Assembly (NCBI GenBank): GCA_030615025.1
Contig: JAUXAB010000007.1
Location: forward strand, 1 to 64,000
Source: Phycisphaerae bacterium
Lineage (GTDB): Bacteria; Planctomycetota; Phycisphaerae; Sedimentisphaerales; Anaerobacaceae
Length of the DNA stretch: 64,000 nt
Direction: 5' to 3'
Under the pieces are notes generated by a model. That model was given only the letters and a program-made list of their open reading frames with translations. It did no database searches and was not told the DNA's origin. Made by a program: the position numbers and the translations under genes. This document shows positions 52,504 through 60,237 of the stretch, piece after piece (position 1 is the stretch's first letter; every line of letters begins with the position of its first letter).

Positions 52504-53124
52504 ATGCATTTTTTAATCACGGCAGGCGGCACACGGGAATATATTGACCCGGTCCGTTTTATTACCAACGCAAGCAGCGGCAGGATGGGATATGCGCTCA
52601 CTCGTGCAGCTCAAAAGACCGGCCATAGAGTGACGCTTATCAGTGCTTCAGATTTACAGCCGCCGGTCGGCGTCGAGTTTGTCGGCGTCGATAGTGCCGC
52701 CGAGATGTTCGGGGCGGTTAAAAAACATTTCCCTCGCTGCGATTGTTTGATTATGGCTGCCGCGGTTGCTGATTATACTCCTTTCCGGTCGGCTAAAAAC
52801 AAAATCAAAAAACAAGGTAAACTCCTGACCATAAAATTAAAACATACAGTTGATATTCTGAAATGGGCGGGCCGGCATAAAAAGAAAAATCAGGTCGTTG
52901 TTGGTTTTGCCCTCGAAGATAAAAATCTGCGGGCAAATGCAGAGAAGAAATTAAAGGAAAAGAACCTCGATATGATAATCGCCAACACGCCAGCGGCAAT
53001 CGGAGCCGACAAATCAACCGTCCAGATAAAAACACCGGATTCCCCCTGGACAAAAATCGAAAACGCCACAAAAGCAGCTTCAGCCAAACGTATAATCCGT
53101 TTGGTGGAGAAACTCCGAAGGTAA
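52504..53124 (+). CDS. coaB: phosphopantothenate--cysteine ligase (stand-alone CoaB)
   Basis: A 206-residue CoaB domain: ITAGGTREYIDPVRFITNASSGRMGYALTRAA, ITAAAVADY-like MAAAVADYTP, and the LKHTVDIL and VVGFALEDKNL segments. It joins Cys to phosphopantothenate with CTP in bacterial types. In most bacteria CoaB is fused behind CoaC; here a stop and 24 bases separate them. The 24-base gap and separate ATG show two proteins, not an obvious frameshift. Confidence 0.92.
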   Translation: MHFLITAGGTREYIDPVRFITNASSGRMGYALTRAAQKTGHRVTLISASDLQPPVGVEFVGVDSAAEMFGAVKKHFPRCDCLIMAAAVADYTPFRSAKNKIKKQGKLLTIKLKHTVDILKWAGRHKKKNQVVVGFALEDKNLRANAEKKLKEKNLDMIIANTPAAIGADKSTVQIKTPDSPWTKIENATKAASAKRIIRLVEKLRR

Positions 53125-53136
53125 TACCGACACTTT

Positions 53137-53919
53137 TCATAGCACGTACCATATTCCCAGTCCCAACGACGGTATCATAAGTCCAAGTCCGATTAAGAGT
53201 AAAACAAACGCCCATTTTCGGCTGAACCAGCCGGCGAAAGGTCGAAACAAGACTTTTGGTATATTCGGCCTTGCCAAGAACACGATGCCATGGATAAGCC
53301 ACCATAATCCCAGCGAGCCCGCAAAAACCGAACAGACGGCAAGCCAGTATGGCGTATCGTCACCGATTTTGTAAGTAGCCCTTATTGTGTGCTCCAAGTC
53401 GTACGCCAGCGGTATAAGCCCGAGCAAAGGCAACCCAAGGAAAAAGCAAAGCGACACGAGATATACGATAATCAAAGATGGATATATCAGCCATCTTTGC
53501 GCTTTGAGCTGGCCGGGATCTTCTGTTTCTGATAATGCCGCCCGGGCAACAATAAAACTTGCAGGTATCAATACAACAAAAGACGGAAGAATTATAAATC
53601 CGGCTATCAGCAGGCCAAAAGATATGTAAGCCAATCGCCAATCCTCCGGACCGGTTCGCAGCCTGAAAATTATCTTTCGCCACCAAGATATTTCTTCTTC
53701 AGGGACCCATTGCCTCGGGCTGCCAAGCCTTTGCAGAACAATATCAAGCTCTTCAAAAGAGACGGCCGCCGTCGCACTCTCAAACTCGCTTTCGATGTGC
53801 TCTATTACATTACGCTCGACTTCATCAGCATCAACTGTTTTGCATCCTCGCAGATAAGTCCTGACCTGCTGCAGATAATTGTCCAGATGTTTTTTTGCAT
53901 TATCGGCTAAGTTAATCAT
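53137..53919 (-). CDS. HAAS-domain (DUF1700-like) membrane protein
   Basis: A 260-residue protein. The N-terminal helical HAAS-type signalling domain (residues about 8-80; YLQQVRTYLRGCKTVDADEVERNVIEHIESEF) leads into about five membrane segments. HAAS proteins are typically encoded next to PadR repressors and are thought to be regulated by or to signal to them. The start overlaps the padR stop as ATGA. Convergent with coaB, 12 bases away. Confidence 0.82.
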   Translation of the reverse strand: MINLADNAKKHLDNYLQQVRTYLRGCKTVDADEVERNVIEHIESEFESATAAVSFEELDIVLQRLGSPRQWVPEEEISWWRKIIFRLRTGPEDWRLAYISFGLLIAGFIILPSFVVLIPASFIVARAALSETEDPGQLKAQRWLIYPSLIIVYLVSLCFFLGLPLLGLIPLAYDLEHTIRATYKIGDDTPYWLAVCSVFAGSLGLWWLIHGIVFLARPNIPKVLFRPFAGWFSRKWAFVLLLIGLGLMIPSLGLGIWYVL

Positions 53920-54263
53920 GACTTTTCCTCCCTTTTGAGAGCATCGGTTCCGGTTTTGATATCCTGCCAGTAACCGTTCATTTCGCTCAATATTTTTTCG
54001 CCTTTGGAAGTTAATTCATAATACTTGCGGGGCGGGCCTTCGGTGGATTCCTTGATAGTTGTTTGCACGAAACCTTCCCGTTTGAGTCGACTCAGGATTG
54101 GATAGATGGTTCCTTCGCTGATTACCAGTCCCCGGATGTTGCGAAGCTTTCGGACAATATCGTAGCCGTACAGACTTGTCCCTCTTATTGCGTTCAGTAT
54201 GCACAACTCAAGCATTCCTTTACGAAGCTGTGTTGACCAGTTGTCGAAAAATCGATTTTCCAT
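53916..54263 (-). CDS. PadR-family transcriptional regulator
   Basis: A 115-residue PadR winged helix: GMLELCILNAIRGTSLYGYDIVRKL, LVISEGTIYPILSRLKREGFV (recognition helix and wing), GPPRKYYELTSKGEKIL, followed by a short C-terminal helix. It is first in a two-gene unit with the HAAS protein. The ATG lies only seven bases after a good -10 box, with no SD sequence, so the mRNA may be leaderless. Inverted repeats at the promoter suggest autoregulation. Confidence 0.92.
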   Translation of the reverse strand: MENRFFDNWSTQLRKGMLELCILNAIRGTSLYGYDIVRKLRNIRGLVISEGTIYPILSRLKREGFVQTTIKESTEGPPRKYYELTSKGEKILSEMNGYWQDIKTGTDALKREEKS

Positions 54264-54304
54264 AATGTCCAGTATATTGCATTACAAGGTATCTGTCAAT
54301 ACCA
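54264..54304 (-). promoter_or_regulatory. padR promoter with overlapping inverted repeats
   Basis: Minus-strand TTGACA (54294-54299), a 17-base spacer and TATACT (54271-54276). The start codon follows after seven bases. GGTAT-N6-ATACC (54289-54304) covers the -35, and TAATG-N12-CATTA (54263-54284) covers the -10; both are candidate PadR operators. Confidence 0.75.
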
Positions 54305-54423
54305 TTTACCATTTTTTTTAATTTTTTTTGAAAATTTTTCTGTGGCAATCTCCTGTGTCATAAGCAGCAGTATTTTTTGCCTTTGAAATTGGCTTTGTTT
54401 GGGTTTGAATTGGGTTCGTATTG

Positions 54424-54634
54424 GGTTCGTTTTCAAAAAGCGCCCAATTGAGCTTATTTTCATAATCCTTTGTTGAATAGAAGTTTACGTTTATTTTGGC
54501 TTTTTGGAAATTGGCTTCGTTTGGGTTCGTTTTGGGTTCGTTTTCACCAAGTGTCCAATTGGATTTATTTTCATAATCCTTTGTTAATACTTTATTTACG
54601 TTCATTTGGTCATCCGGAAAATTGGGTTCGTTTT
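54424..54634. repeat. two direct repeats of about 100 bp ('NEPNF/TKDYEN' dispersed element)
   Basis: Units 54424-54522 and 54535-54634 share GGGTTCGTTTTC, TCATAATCCTTTGTT and TTTACGTT in the same order. Read on the minus strand they would encode repeats like TKDYENK-NW-L-ENEP. The open frame 54318-54806 that contains them looks like a translated repeat, not a gene. I recall the same peptide-like pattern scattered through Phycisphaerae genomes; this was not searched. Confidence 0.65.
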
Positions 54635-54650
54635 GCATAAAAAGTCTGAT

Positions 54651-54678
54651 TTGTAAAGATCTCTTTACAAGTGTAAAG
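54651..54678. repeat. overlapping palindromes TTGTAAAG-ATCT-CTTTACAA and CTTTACA-AG-TGTAAAG
   Basis: Two perfect palindromes share a half-site (54651-54670 and 54663-54678). The second has exactly the arms of the BlaI operator found before blaI at 25437-25452, with a different two-base centre. It lies inside the dispersed element and has no evident gene to control. Confidence 0.7.
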
Positions 54679-54832
54679 ATGCCGAAGGCATGTAAATAGT
54701 TCATTAATCGCGGATTGCGCTGATTAAACGGATTTTTTAGCCATAAAAATGCACAAAATGCATAAAGAAACAGAGTAATAAAGGGAATCTCAAAAAGCTT
54801 GTGCATGAATAGGGCCCTTTCTTACTGATTAT

Positions 54833-54906
54833 TGATATTTGACTTGGCCTGCTGGCCCCTTTTCGTGCCCTTCGGGGCTTATCGTGCGGTTCTCCGCTAA
54901 ATATCA
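54833..54906. other. 74-nt element with terminal inverted repeats and three internal hairpins
   Basis: Ends TGATATTT (54833-54840) and AAATATCA (54899-54906) are exact complements. Inside lie GGCC-tgct-GGCC (54845-54856), GCCC-TTCG-GGGC (54867-54878) and GCGG-ttct-CCGC (54886-54897). The result is a junction of three hairpins closed by an 8-bp stem. It could be a structured RNA or a small MITE-like element; it does not fit a tRNA. Confidence 0.55.
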
Positions 54907-55182
54907 GCCATCTCTATGACTGGTTTACATTATACCAAACTCAACCTACATGTTCAATAAAAATCTAACTTTTTTAAGAAATTTTTTTTACAGATTGCTG
55001 CTGAATTGTTAGAGTTATAGACGTTCTATAAACAGCGGATGATATGTATTTTTCGGAGCATTTAACAAGGTTGGGAATATCTCGCTTTCTCCTCTCCCTC
55101 CGCTCCCAGCCCTGTTTTTATACAAGGATGATCGCTATTGCTTTTAGTCTGAAAAATTATAGTAGTTTGAAGTTGATGATAG
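54907..55182. other. intergenic region upstream of the 171-residue membrane protein
   Basis: No gene is seen. It contains the 17-bp palindrome TTATAGA-CGT-TCTATAA (55015-55031), which may be a regulatory site for the gene at 55183, and A/T-rich tracts. Confidence 0.45.
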
Positions 55183-55698
55183 ATGAAAAAAGTTGAATGG
55201 TCTCTTAAGGTTTTTGGTGTCTTGCTCGGAATTCTGGCTTTTGTTGTTTCTCAAGCTGAGCAGTTCCCTTCGTTGCTAAAGATAGTAAGTCCAGGTTATC
55301 AGCGAGGTATGAAAGGATTGGAAATGCTTAGAAATAAGAAGCCTCTTAAGCCAGGCGAAAAGGGGTTTTCCGAACTTAGTGAGATAGTCATGAGACGACA
55401 GAAAGAAATGTATCCTTCAAAAGATTTTAGTGCCATTCAGGTTAAACAATTCTTTCGCATTGGTCGTTTGGGTTCAACTTATAAAGGGAAATACGCGGAT
55501 GCGCAAACTTTCGTCGGTTTCGACTTGTCCGACGGAGATGGAGGCCCTGAGACTATTGGTAGCTTGCGAACTGGTCTTGACCAGCTTCGTTCGAGGAACG
55601 TGTTCCAACTGATGGTCATTTTGCTGTTTGTTGGCCTTGCTTTTGTGGAGATTCCGACGCTTTTCTTTGATTGGCCTTTCAGGAAAATTAAAATATAG
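55183..55698 (+). CDS. uncharacterised membrane protein with two terminal TM segments
   Basis: A 171-residue protein with hydrophobic segments at both ends (VFGVLLGILAFVVSQ near the N-terminus; LMVILLFVGLAFVEIPTLFF near the C-terminus) and a polar region of about 110 residues between them (KPLKPGEKGFSELSEIVMRR; FFRIGRLGSTYKGKYADAQTF). I do not recognise a family. Weak SD sequence (GATGATAG). It stands alone between the repeat region and the GGCT-like gene. Confidence 0.65.
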   Translation: MKKVEWSLKVFGVLLGILAFVVSQAEQFPSLLKIVSPGYQRGMKGLEMLRNKKPLKPGEKGFSELSEIVMRRQKEMYPSKDFSAIQVKQFFRIGRLGSTYKGKYADAQTFVGFDLSDGDGGPETIGSLRTGLDQLRSRNVFQLMVILLFVGLAFVEIPTLFFDWPFRKIKI

Positions 55699-55730
55699 TA
55701 ATGTAGTTTTACACTTGAAATCAGAGCTAT

Positions 55731-56219
55731 TTATAGAAGATGGTTATCACTGCACTTAAACGATTCCAAGAAAATGATGTAGTCTTTGGGGAAATCGTAT
55801 TTTTTTGCGTTTTGTATAATTAGCTGTAAATAATCCTTTGTTGGTTCCACTTGTCGGTTTTGTTCTCTTTCTTCAACAACCTTATAAGTTATAACATCCT
55901 TTATTACTTCGCCCTTGAATATTTCCACATTGACCTTGATTTCACGATAATACGTTGGACAGCCTTCCTTTCTTTGTATCTTATGTTTATCGCATTCTTT
56001 TAACCCAACTAAAAGGCCATAGACAGCATTTCCTTTAGATTTCATTATATTCGCGACACCACCACCTCTGCATTTAGAAAAATAATTGAACGCAAGTTTA
56101 ACATCCTTCAACTTTGCTGGTACAACATTAGAATATTCTATGAGTGTGTAGCCCTTTTTACGGCACCACTTATCCAAGTCGTCCTTGTCCATGTTGGAAC
56201 CGTAGGCAAAATAGTCCAT
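55731..56219 (-). CDS. gamma-glutamylcyclotransferase-fold (AIG2/GGCT-like) protein
   Basis: A 162-residue protein: DYFAYGSNMDKDDL carries the YGSN substrate loop. AVYGLLVGLKECDKHKIQRKEGCPTYYREIKVNV contains the position of the catalytic acid in the family (Glu in KEG-x-P-x-YY). It may act on gamma-glutamyl peptides or similar amines. ATG 56219 with AGGGGAAT about six bases upstream is preferred over ATG 56240. Confidence 0.82.
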   Translation of the reverse strand: MDYFAYGSNMDKDDLDKWCRKKGYTLIEYSNVVPAKLKDVKLAFNYFSKCRGGGVANIMKSKGNAVYGLLVGLKECDKHKIQRKEGCPTYYREIKVNVEIFKGEVIKDVITYKVVEEREQNRQVEPTKDYLQLIIQNAKKYDFPKDYIIFLESFKCSDNHLL

Positions 56220-56350
56220 CTCATTCCCCTTTTCTGACATGTACCGTACTGTAGTCCGGATCCTAAATCGCCAATGTTAGTTAGGGTTAATAATGATTAA
56301 GTTGGGTGAAAATTCTTATAAGTTTTCATCAAAATCAGAGCCGGGATGAT

Positions 56351-56857
56351 TTAACTCATAAAAACAAAAAGTTCATACCTCTTATATTCATACGTCTGTT
56401 GAGTCGTGTAAATAGCAACTGAGACTTTATATTTGCCGGGATGCTTCCCCTCGGTGTTCAACTCGACATAGTAGTCCAAGAATCCCTCTCCAACAATTGC
56501 CAATTCAGAAAGTCGAATGAGATAATAGCTATTATCTTGTGATGCACCATGTTCGGTCTTACCAGGTATGACCATTAAAGCCTTTTTAGTTGCAGAGAGC
56601 GTAAGCGGTCGATGAAATCGCATGTCGAATACGACACCAGTTAGCGTATATCTACTTGTATTCTTAAAGCGTAAACGGATTTTTTTAGCAGGATCTCCAG
56701 TTGAAATTTTTAATTCGCTAACTATCCTGTTATCAATGAGAAATCCAGAATCTATGGGGATAGTCTTTTTAAGCCAACCCCTTGTTGTGGCGAGTAAGGT
56801 CAGAATCCCTACTACCAAAATAAGACAAGACAGGATTATCAGAATAAAATCTGCCAT
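56351..56857 (-). CDS. uncharacterised membrane-anchored beta-sandwich-like protein
   Basis: A 168-residue protein: an N-terminal membrane anchor (FILIILSCLILVVGILTLLATT) followed by a strand-rich exported domain (IRLRFKNTSRYTLTGVVFDMRF; YVELNTEGKHPGKYKVSVAIYTTQQTYEYKRY). The fold is probably Ig-like, but no family is recognised. GGAATAGAG precedes the ATG. Confidence 0.6.
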   Translation of the reverse strand: MADFILIILSCLILVVGILTLLATTRGWLKKTIPIDSGFLIDNRIVSELKISTGDPAKKIRLRFKNTSRYTLTGVVFDMRFHRPLTLSATKKALMVIPGKTEHGASQDNSYYLIRLSELAIVGEGFLDYYVELNTEGKHPGKYKVSVAIYTTQQTYEYKRYELFVFMS

Positions 56858-57019
56858 CTCTATTCCATACTATTTTTGTTTTGTCTTAAGCCAAAAGATA
56901 AATATCATTGTAACAGCTTAAGTTATTGTTGAACAGTCAAAACAAAGACTACATAATCTTTCAATTTTGTGGCACTACAGTCAGAATGGCAGCAACTTTA
57001 ATAAGATGGCACAGTCAGC

Positions 57020-57184
57020 CTATGCTTTGTGCTTTTTGTCCTCTCCTTCTTCTTTTATTTTACTCTTTGAGAAAGTTCCCGCGGGGCCTCCGGCCGTGAA
57101 TAAAACCGCAAACCGTGTGATCAAAGCACCCAAAAGAACATAGCCCAAAATCACCAAAAAAATTATTTCACCGGCGGGGGACAT
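57020..57184 (-). CDS. small single-TM membrane protein, 54 residues
   Basis: A short open frame beginning MSPAGEIIFLVILGYVLLGA (one membrane segment), then ITRFAVLFTAGGPAGTF and a Lys/Glu-rich tail (KSKIKEEGEDKKHKA). The amphipathic layout looks like a real small protein. GGGAG lies about 14 bases upstream, rather far. A related sequence recurs at 58640-58697, beyond the GH140-like gene. Confidence 0.5.
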   Translation of the reverse strand: MSPAGEIIFLVILGYVLLGALITRFAVLFTAGGPAGTFSKSKIKEEGEDKKHKA

Positions 57185-57290
57185 TTAAAATCCGGCACTC
57201 CCTTTTAGGTTTGTGCAAAAAGACTCAAATATGATAGTATGGGGGCTATGGAAAGTGTGGAATTATCCAGTTAAGAAAAGGGAGAAAAAA

Positions 57291-58580
57291 ATGAAGACAA
57301 TAACTAAAAGAATCATTTTATTATCATCATTATTGTTAATATCTCCAATAATCACACTGGCTGGGGAACCAGTTTACCCCGTTAAAATAAGCGAGAACAG
57401 GAGGTATTTCGTAGACCAGAAAGGTAATCCCGTATTCTGGTTGGGCACTACCCAATGGCAAATCTTTCGGGAATACACTCTGGAGGAAGCCAGAACGATT
57501 ATTGAAAAAACAGGAAGCAAGGGATTTGCTTTCGTTCAGGCAATGCTCATGGGCGTTGGTGACGGAACGCAGCCCAATGTGTACGGCCAAAAGCCCTGGA
57601 TTAATAACGACCCCCTTACGCCAAACGAGGGGTACTTCAAGAATGTGGATTCTGTTATCCGGATAGCCCGCGATAATAACCTGGTCTTTTCGGTGACTCT
57701 TTATCATCAACGGTACCGCAAATATATAACATTAAAGAATGCCCGGGCATGGGCTAAATGGTTGGCTCTGCGGTACAAAAACGTACCCAATATTGTCTGG
57801 TCTATGACGCCTGAGGCCAAACAGGAGTTTGTCCCAGTTCTTCGGGAGCTGGCTGCCGGTCTTCACGAAGGAGACGAAGGGTGCCATCTTATTACCTTTA
57901 AACCGGACCCTGCACCGTACTCCTCCAGCTTCATTCACGATGAAAGCTGGCTGGATTTTAACTCCATGCAAACCTGGAATGGTGTTAAGCTCATTTATCC
58001 CATGGTGACCAAGGATTATAACCTCAAGCCTGTAAAGCCCGTCTTAATGGCTGAAGGTGCCTATGAAGCAGGCTCTGAATACGGATTTGATGTAACACCT
58101 TTATGGATTCGCAGGCAAGCCTATTATTCATACTTGGCCGGTGCCCATCACACATACGGCCACAATGATAGTTGGCGTGTACTGCCTACATGGAAAAAGG
58201 CCCTGGATGCACCCGGTGCCTTTCAAATGGGCGTCCTTAAGAAGATATTTCTGGCGCGAAAAGAATGGTGGAATCTTGTTCCGGACCAATCGATTTTTGC
58301 AAGCGGCGGCCAAACCAGCGGACGTGTATTGAACCTGGCAGCCCGTCATAAAGACGGCAAATGGATTATGGTTTATTTAGGCAGCAAATCTTCCTTTTCC
58401 ATCAATATGAATAAAATTACCGCAGGAAATAAAGTGAATGCATTTTGGATCGACCCGAAAACAGGGGATTCGGTTTCGATTGACAGTCTTGCGAATACAG
58501 CGGTAGAGTCCTTTTCGACACCCGATGATTGGGAAGATGCTATATTGATTCTGGAAACGTCTGATGGCAATCGGAACTGA
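57291..58580 (+). CDS. DUF4038/GH140-like (apiosidase-type) glycoside hydrolase
   Basis: A 429-residue exported protein. Signal peptide MKTITKRIILLSSLLLISP, then a TIM-barrel catalytic part (YFVDQKGNPVFWLGTTQWQIF; FSVTLYHQRYR; KPVLMAEGAYEAG with candidate Glu E255) and a C-terminal collagen-binding-like beta-domain (MVYLGSKSSFSINM... FWIDPKTGD). ATG 57291 with AAGGGAG seven bases upstream is the start; the longer frame to 57213 adds no signal. In related enzymes a GGD follows the IVW strand; here it reads IVWSMTPEAK (171-177), so the acid/base Asp is not obvious. Confidence 0.85.
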   Translation: MKTITKRIILLSSLLLISPIITLAGEPVYPVKISENRRYFVDQKGNPVFWLGTTQWQIFREYTLEEARTIIEKTGSKGFAFVQAMLMGVGDGTQPNVYGQKPWINNDPLTPNEGYFKNVDSVIRIARDNNLVFSVTLYHQRYRKYITLKNARAWAKWLALRYKNVPNIVWSMTPEAKQEFVPVLRELAAGLHEGDEGCHLITFKPDPAPYSSSFIHDESWLDFNSMQTWNGVKLIYPMVTKDYNLKPVKPVLMAEGAYEAGSEYGFDVTPLWIRRQAYYSYLAGAHHTYGHNDSWRVLPTWKKALDAPGAFQMGVLKKIFLARKEWWNLVPDQSIFASGGQTSGRVLNLAARHKDGKWIMVYLGSKSSFSINMNKITAGNKVNAFWIDPKTGDSVSIDSLANTAVESFSTPDDWEDAILILETSDGNRN

Positions 58581-58639
58581 AAGAGCTTCTTTCCAGATAA
58601 GAAGGCCTGGCCGCAAATGGCTAAAACTTGCACCAGCAG

Positions 58640-58697
58640 CCAAGATAAAAGTCGCCAAAAAAATTATTTCACTGGCAGAGAAGCTAATTGCCGGCAA
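58640..58697 (-). pseudogene. possible decayed copy of the small membrane protein at 57020-57184
   Basis: The minus strand reads SASEIIFLATFILAAGA, resembling SPAGEIIFLVILGYVLLGA of the 54-residue ORF, and 21 of 24 bases match around AATAATTTTTTTGGYG. The frame then runs into unrelated sequence antisense to the GH140-like gene. Confidence 0.3.
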
Positions 58698-58881
58698 TTG
58701 ACCAAAGAAGAATTAAACCTGCACAAAATATAATACCCTGCCATCGCAATTTCATTTTGCTAAAACAGGTCATCACAACAGCTACGAGGGAGCCCAAAGC
58801 ACCCACTAATGCCAGGCTGCTTAAGACCGGCACCAAGATAGCTGCCCTTTCATTTCCGTAGGTAATTGTGCCTCTTGCCAT
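58684..58881 (-). CDS. small two-TM membrane protein
   Basis: A 65-residue frame with two hydrophobic segments (AILVPVLSSLALVGALGSLVAVVMTCF; GIIFCAGLILLWSIAG). It starts 13 bases after the TlpA-like gene and is probably cotranscribed, but no SD sequence is visible and no family is recognised. Confidence 0.45.
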   Translation of the reverse strand: MARGTITYGNERAAILVPVLSSLALVGALGSLVAVVMTCFSKMKLRWQGIIFCAGLILLWSIAGN

Positions 58882-58894
58882 ATGGCCGAATCAT

Positions 58895-59653
58895 TTAATC
58901 TTTTAGCAAAGATTCAATCAGCTTTTCAGAAGGTGGGGCGTGTCTTGGTCCCCAAGCCAGCCGGCCTTGTCTGTTTATAAGATAATACGTTGGCCAGCCT
59001 GTAACTCCATAATCCTTCGCGATATGACCGGTATCAATGCCTGTTGGGAAGGTATAATTATTCTCGGCGATGAAAGCGGCCATTCCTTTGGTTTGAAAGG
59101 CGGAATGGATGCCTATTACGGTAAGGCCTTTATTTTTGAATTGGTCATATATTTTCTGAGTATGCGGTAATTTTTGACGACATGGGCCACACCATACGCC
59201 CCAAAAATCCAGAAGAACGATTTTGCCTCTTAGCTTGGACAATGAAATCGCATTGCCGAGTTGGTCTCTGATGCTAAAATCCGGCGCCATTCGCCCTGTT
59301 TGGAGTGAACTGGTTCTGGAAACCGATGTTTGGCAGCTTCCCGAAAAAGTTTCAAAAATAAGCAGGTACCCAAAAAGAACTGTACATAAAGTAGCAAAAA
59401 CGATGCTAATTTGTGTAAGGCTTTTCCATCTCTTAAACAGATTTGGTTTAGGAACAAGCATTTTAACAGAATTGCAGGAGCAAAAAATGATGGTTGGCAA
59501 AATAAAAAGAGAGACCAAAAAAATGTTGTTCCAATGGTAACGAGCATGCCCACGTGATGTAAAAATATCAAATATAACTATAATAACAAGAATTGTTAAA
59601 ACAATAACTAACAAAGCTTGGTAAATCCCTAATACAGTTTTCCTGAATCTCAT
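58895..59653 (-). CDS. membrane-anchored TlpA-like thioredoxin
   Basis: A 252-residue protein. Three hydrophobic segments lie in the first 105 residues. A TlpA/ResA-type thioredoxin domain follows (about 120-250; APDFSIRDQLGNAISLSKLRGKIVLLDFWGVWCGPCRQ) with a complete WCGPC active site and the cis-Pro loop GVTGWPTYYLI. It likely reduces or isomerises disulfides outside the membrane. It follows pyrE by 24 bases in the same transcript direction. Confidence 0.9.
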   Translation of the reverse strand: MRFRKTVLGIYQALLVIVLTILVIIVIFDIFTSRGHARYHWNNIFLVSLFILPTIIFCSCNSVKMLVPKPNLFKRWKSLTQISIVFATLCTVLFGYLLIFETFSGSCQTSVSRTSSLQTGRMAPDFSIRDQLGNAISLSKLRGKIVLLDFWGVWCGPCRQKLPHTQKIYDQFKNKGLTVIGIHSAFQTKGMAAFIAENNYTFPTGIDTGHIAKDYGVTGWPTYYLINRQGRLAWGPRHAPPSEKLIESLLKD

Positions 59654-59677
59654 TATGCGAATTTCCTAATTTACTGG

Positions 59678-60208
59678 TTAATGCTTATCTTTTATTCCGA
59701 GGTCATATTTTGTCAATATGGATTCGAATTTGTAGCCGGCGCCGATTACATTTTCTTCAGCCCCCTGTTTGCGGTCGATTACACAGACGATTCTTTTGAC
59801 AGTTGCACCGGCCTCGGTGATGACTTTCGCGGCTTCGAGGACCTGTCCGCCAGTGGTGGCGATGTCCTCTACCAGCAGGACCACGTCGCCGGGCTTCAAG
59901 ACGCCCTCAACCATTTTGTCGGTGCCGTACCCTTTTTTCTTGTTGCGGATGATTATCCAGTTTTTTCCGGTTTGCATCGCTGTTGCAGCGGCAAGTGCGA
60001 CGCCGCCCAATTCAGCACCGGCTATCAAAGTAATATCGTCAGTAATATATCTGGCAAATTCTTCGCCGAGGGCACTGAGTATATCGGGGCAGGTCTCAAA
60101 GAGGTATTTGTCAAGGTAGTATTTGCTTCGTTTGCCGCTGCGAAGGACAAAGTCACCTTCTAAATATGACGTTTCTTTGATACGCTTTATTAATTCTTCT
60201 CTGGTCAT
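59678..60208 (-). CDS. pyrE: orotate phosphoribosyltransferase
   Basis: A 176-residue OPRTase: FVLRSGKRSKYYLDKYLF (flexible N-terminal substrate loop), AGAELGGVALA, NKKKGYGTDKMVEG (catalytic loop) and VLLVEDIATTGGQVLEAA (PRPP motif). It makes OMP in pyrimidine synthesis. It lies 29 bases after purB, a plausible nucleotide operon. Confidence 0.96.
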   Translation of the reverse strand: MTREELIKRIKETSYLEGDFVLRSGKRSKYYLDKYLFETCPDILSALGEEFARYITDDITLIAGAELGGVALAAATAMQTGKNWIIIRNKKKGYGTDKMVEGVLKPGDVVLLVEDIATTGGQVLEAAKVITEAGATVKRIVCVIDRKQGAEENVIGAGYKFESILTKYDLGIKDKH

Positions 60209-60237
60209 AGTACATGCCCCTGGTTCCGATTGACTGT

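Noticed and set aside
51853-53124. Frameshifted single coaBC gene
   Set aside because: Both domains are complete with their own start region and a 24-base gap, so two genes are more likely; raw reads could still overturn this.
54318-54806. 162-codon open frame on the minus strand
   Set aside because: The product is a translated repeat (ENEPN/TKDYEN units) lying over dispersed DNA; not listed as a gene.
54833-54906. tRNA interpretation of the 74-nt element
   Set aside because: The arm lengths do not fit, no anticodon loop and no T-arm sequence; the closing stem is AT-rich.
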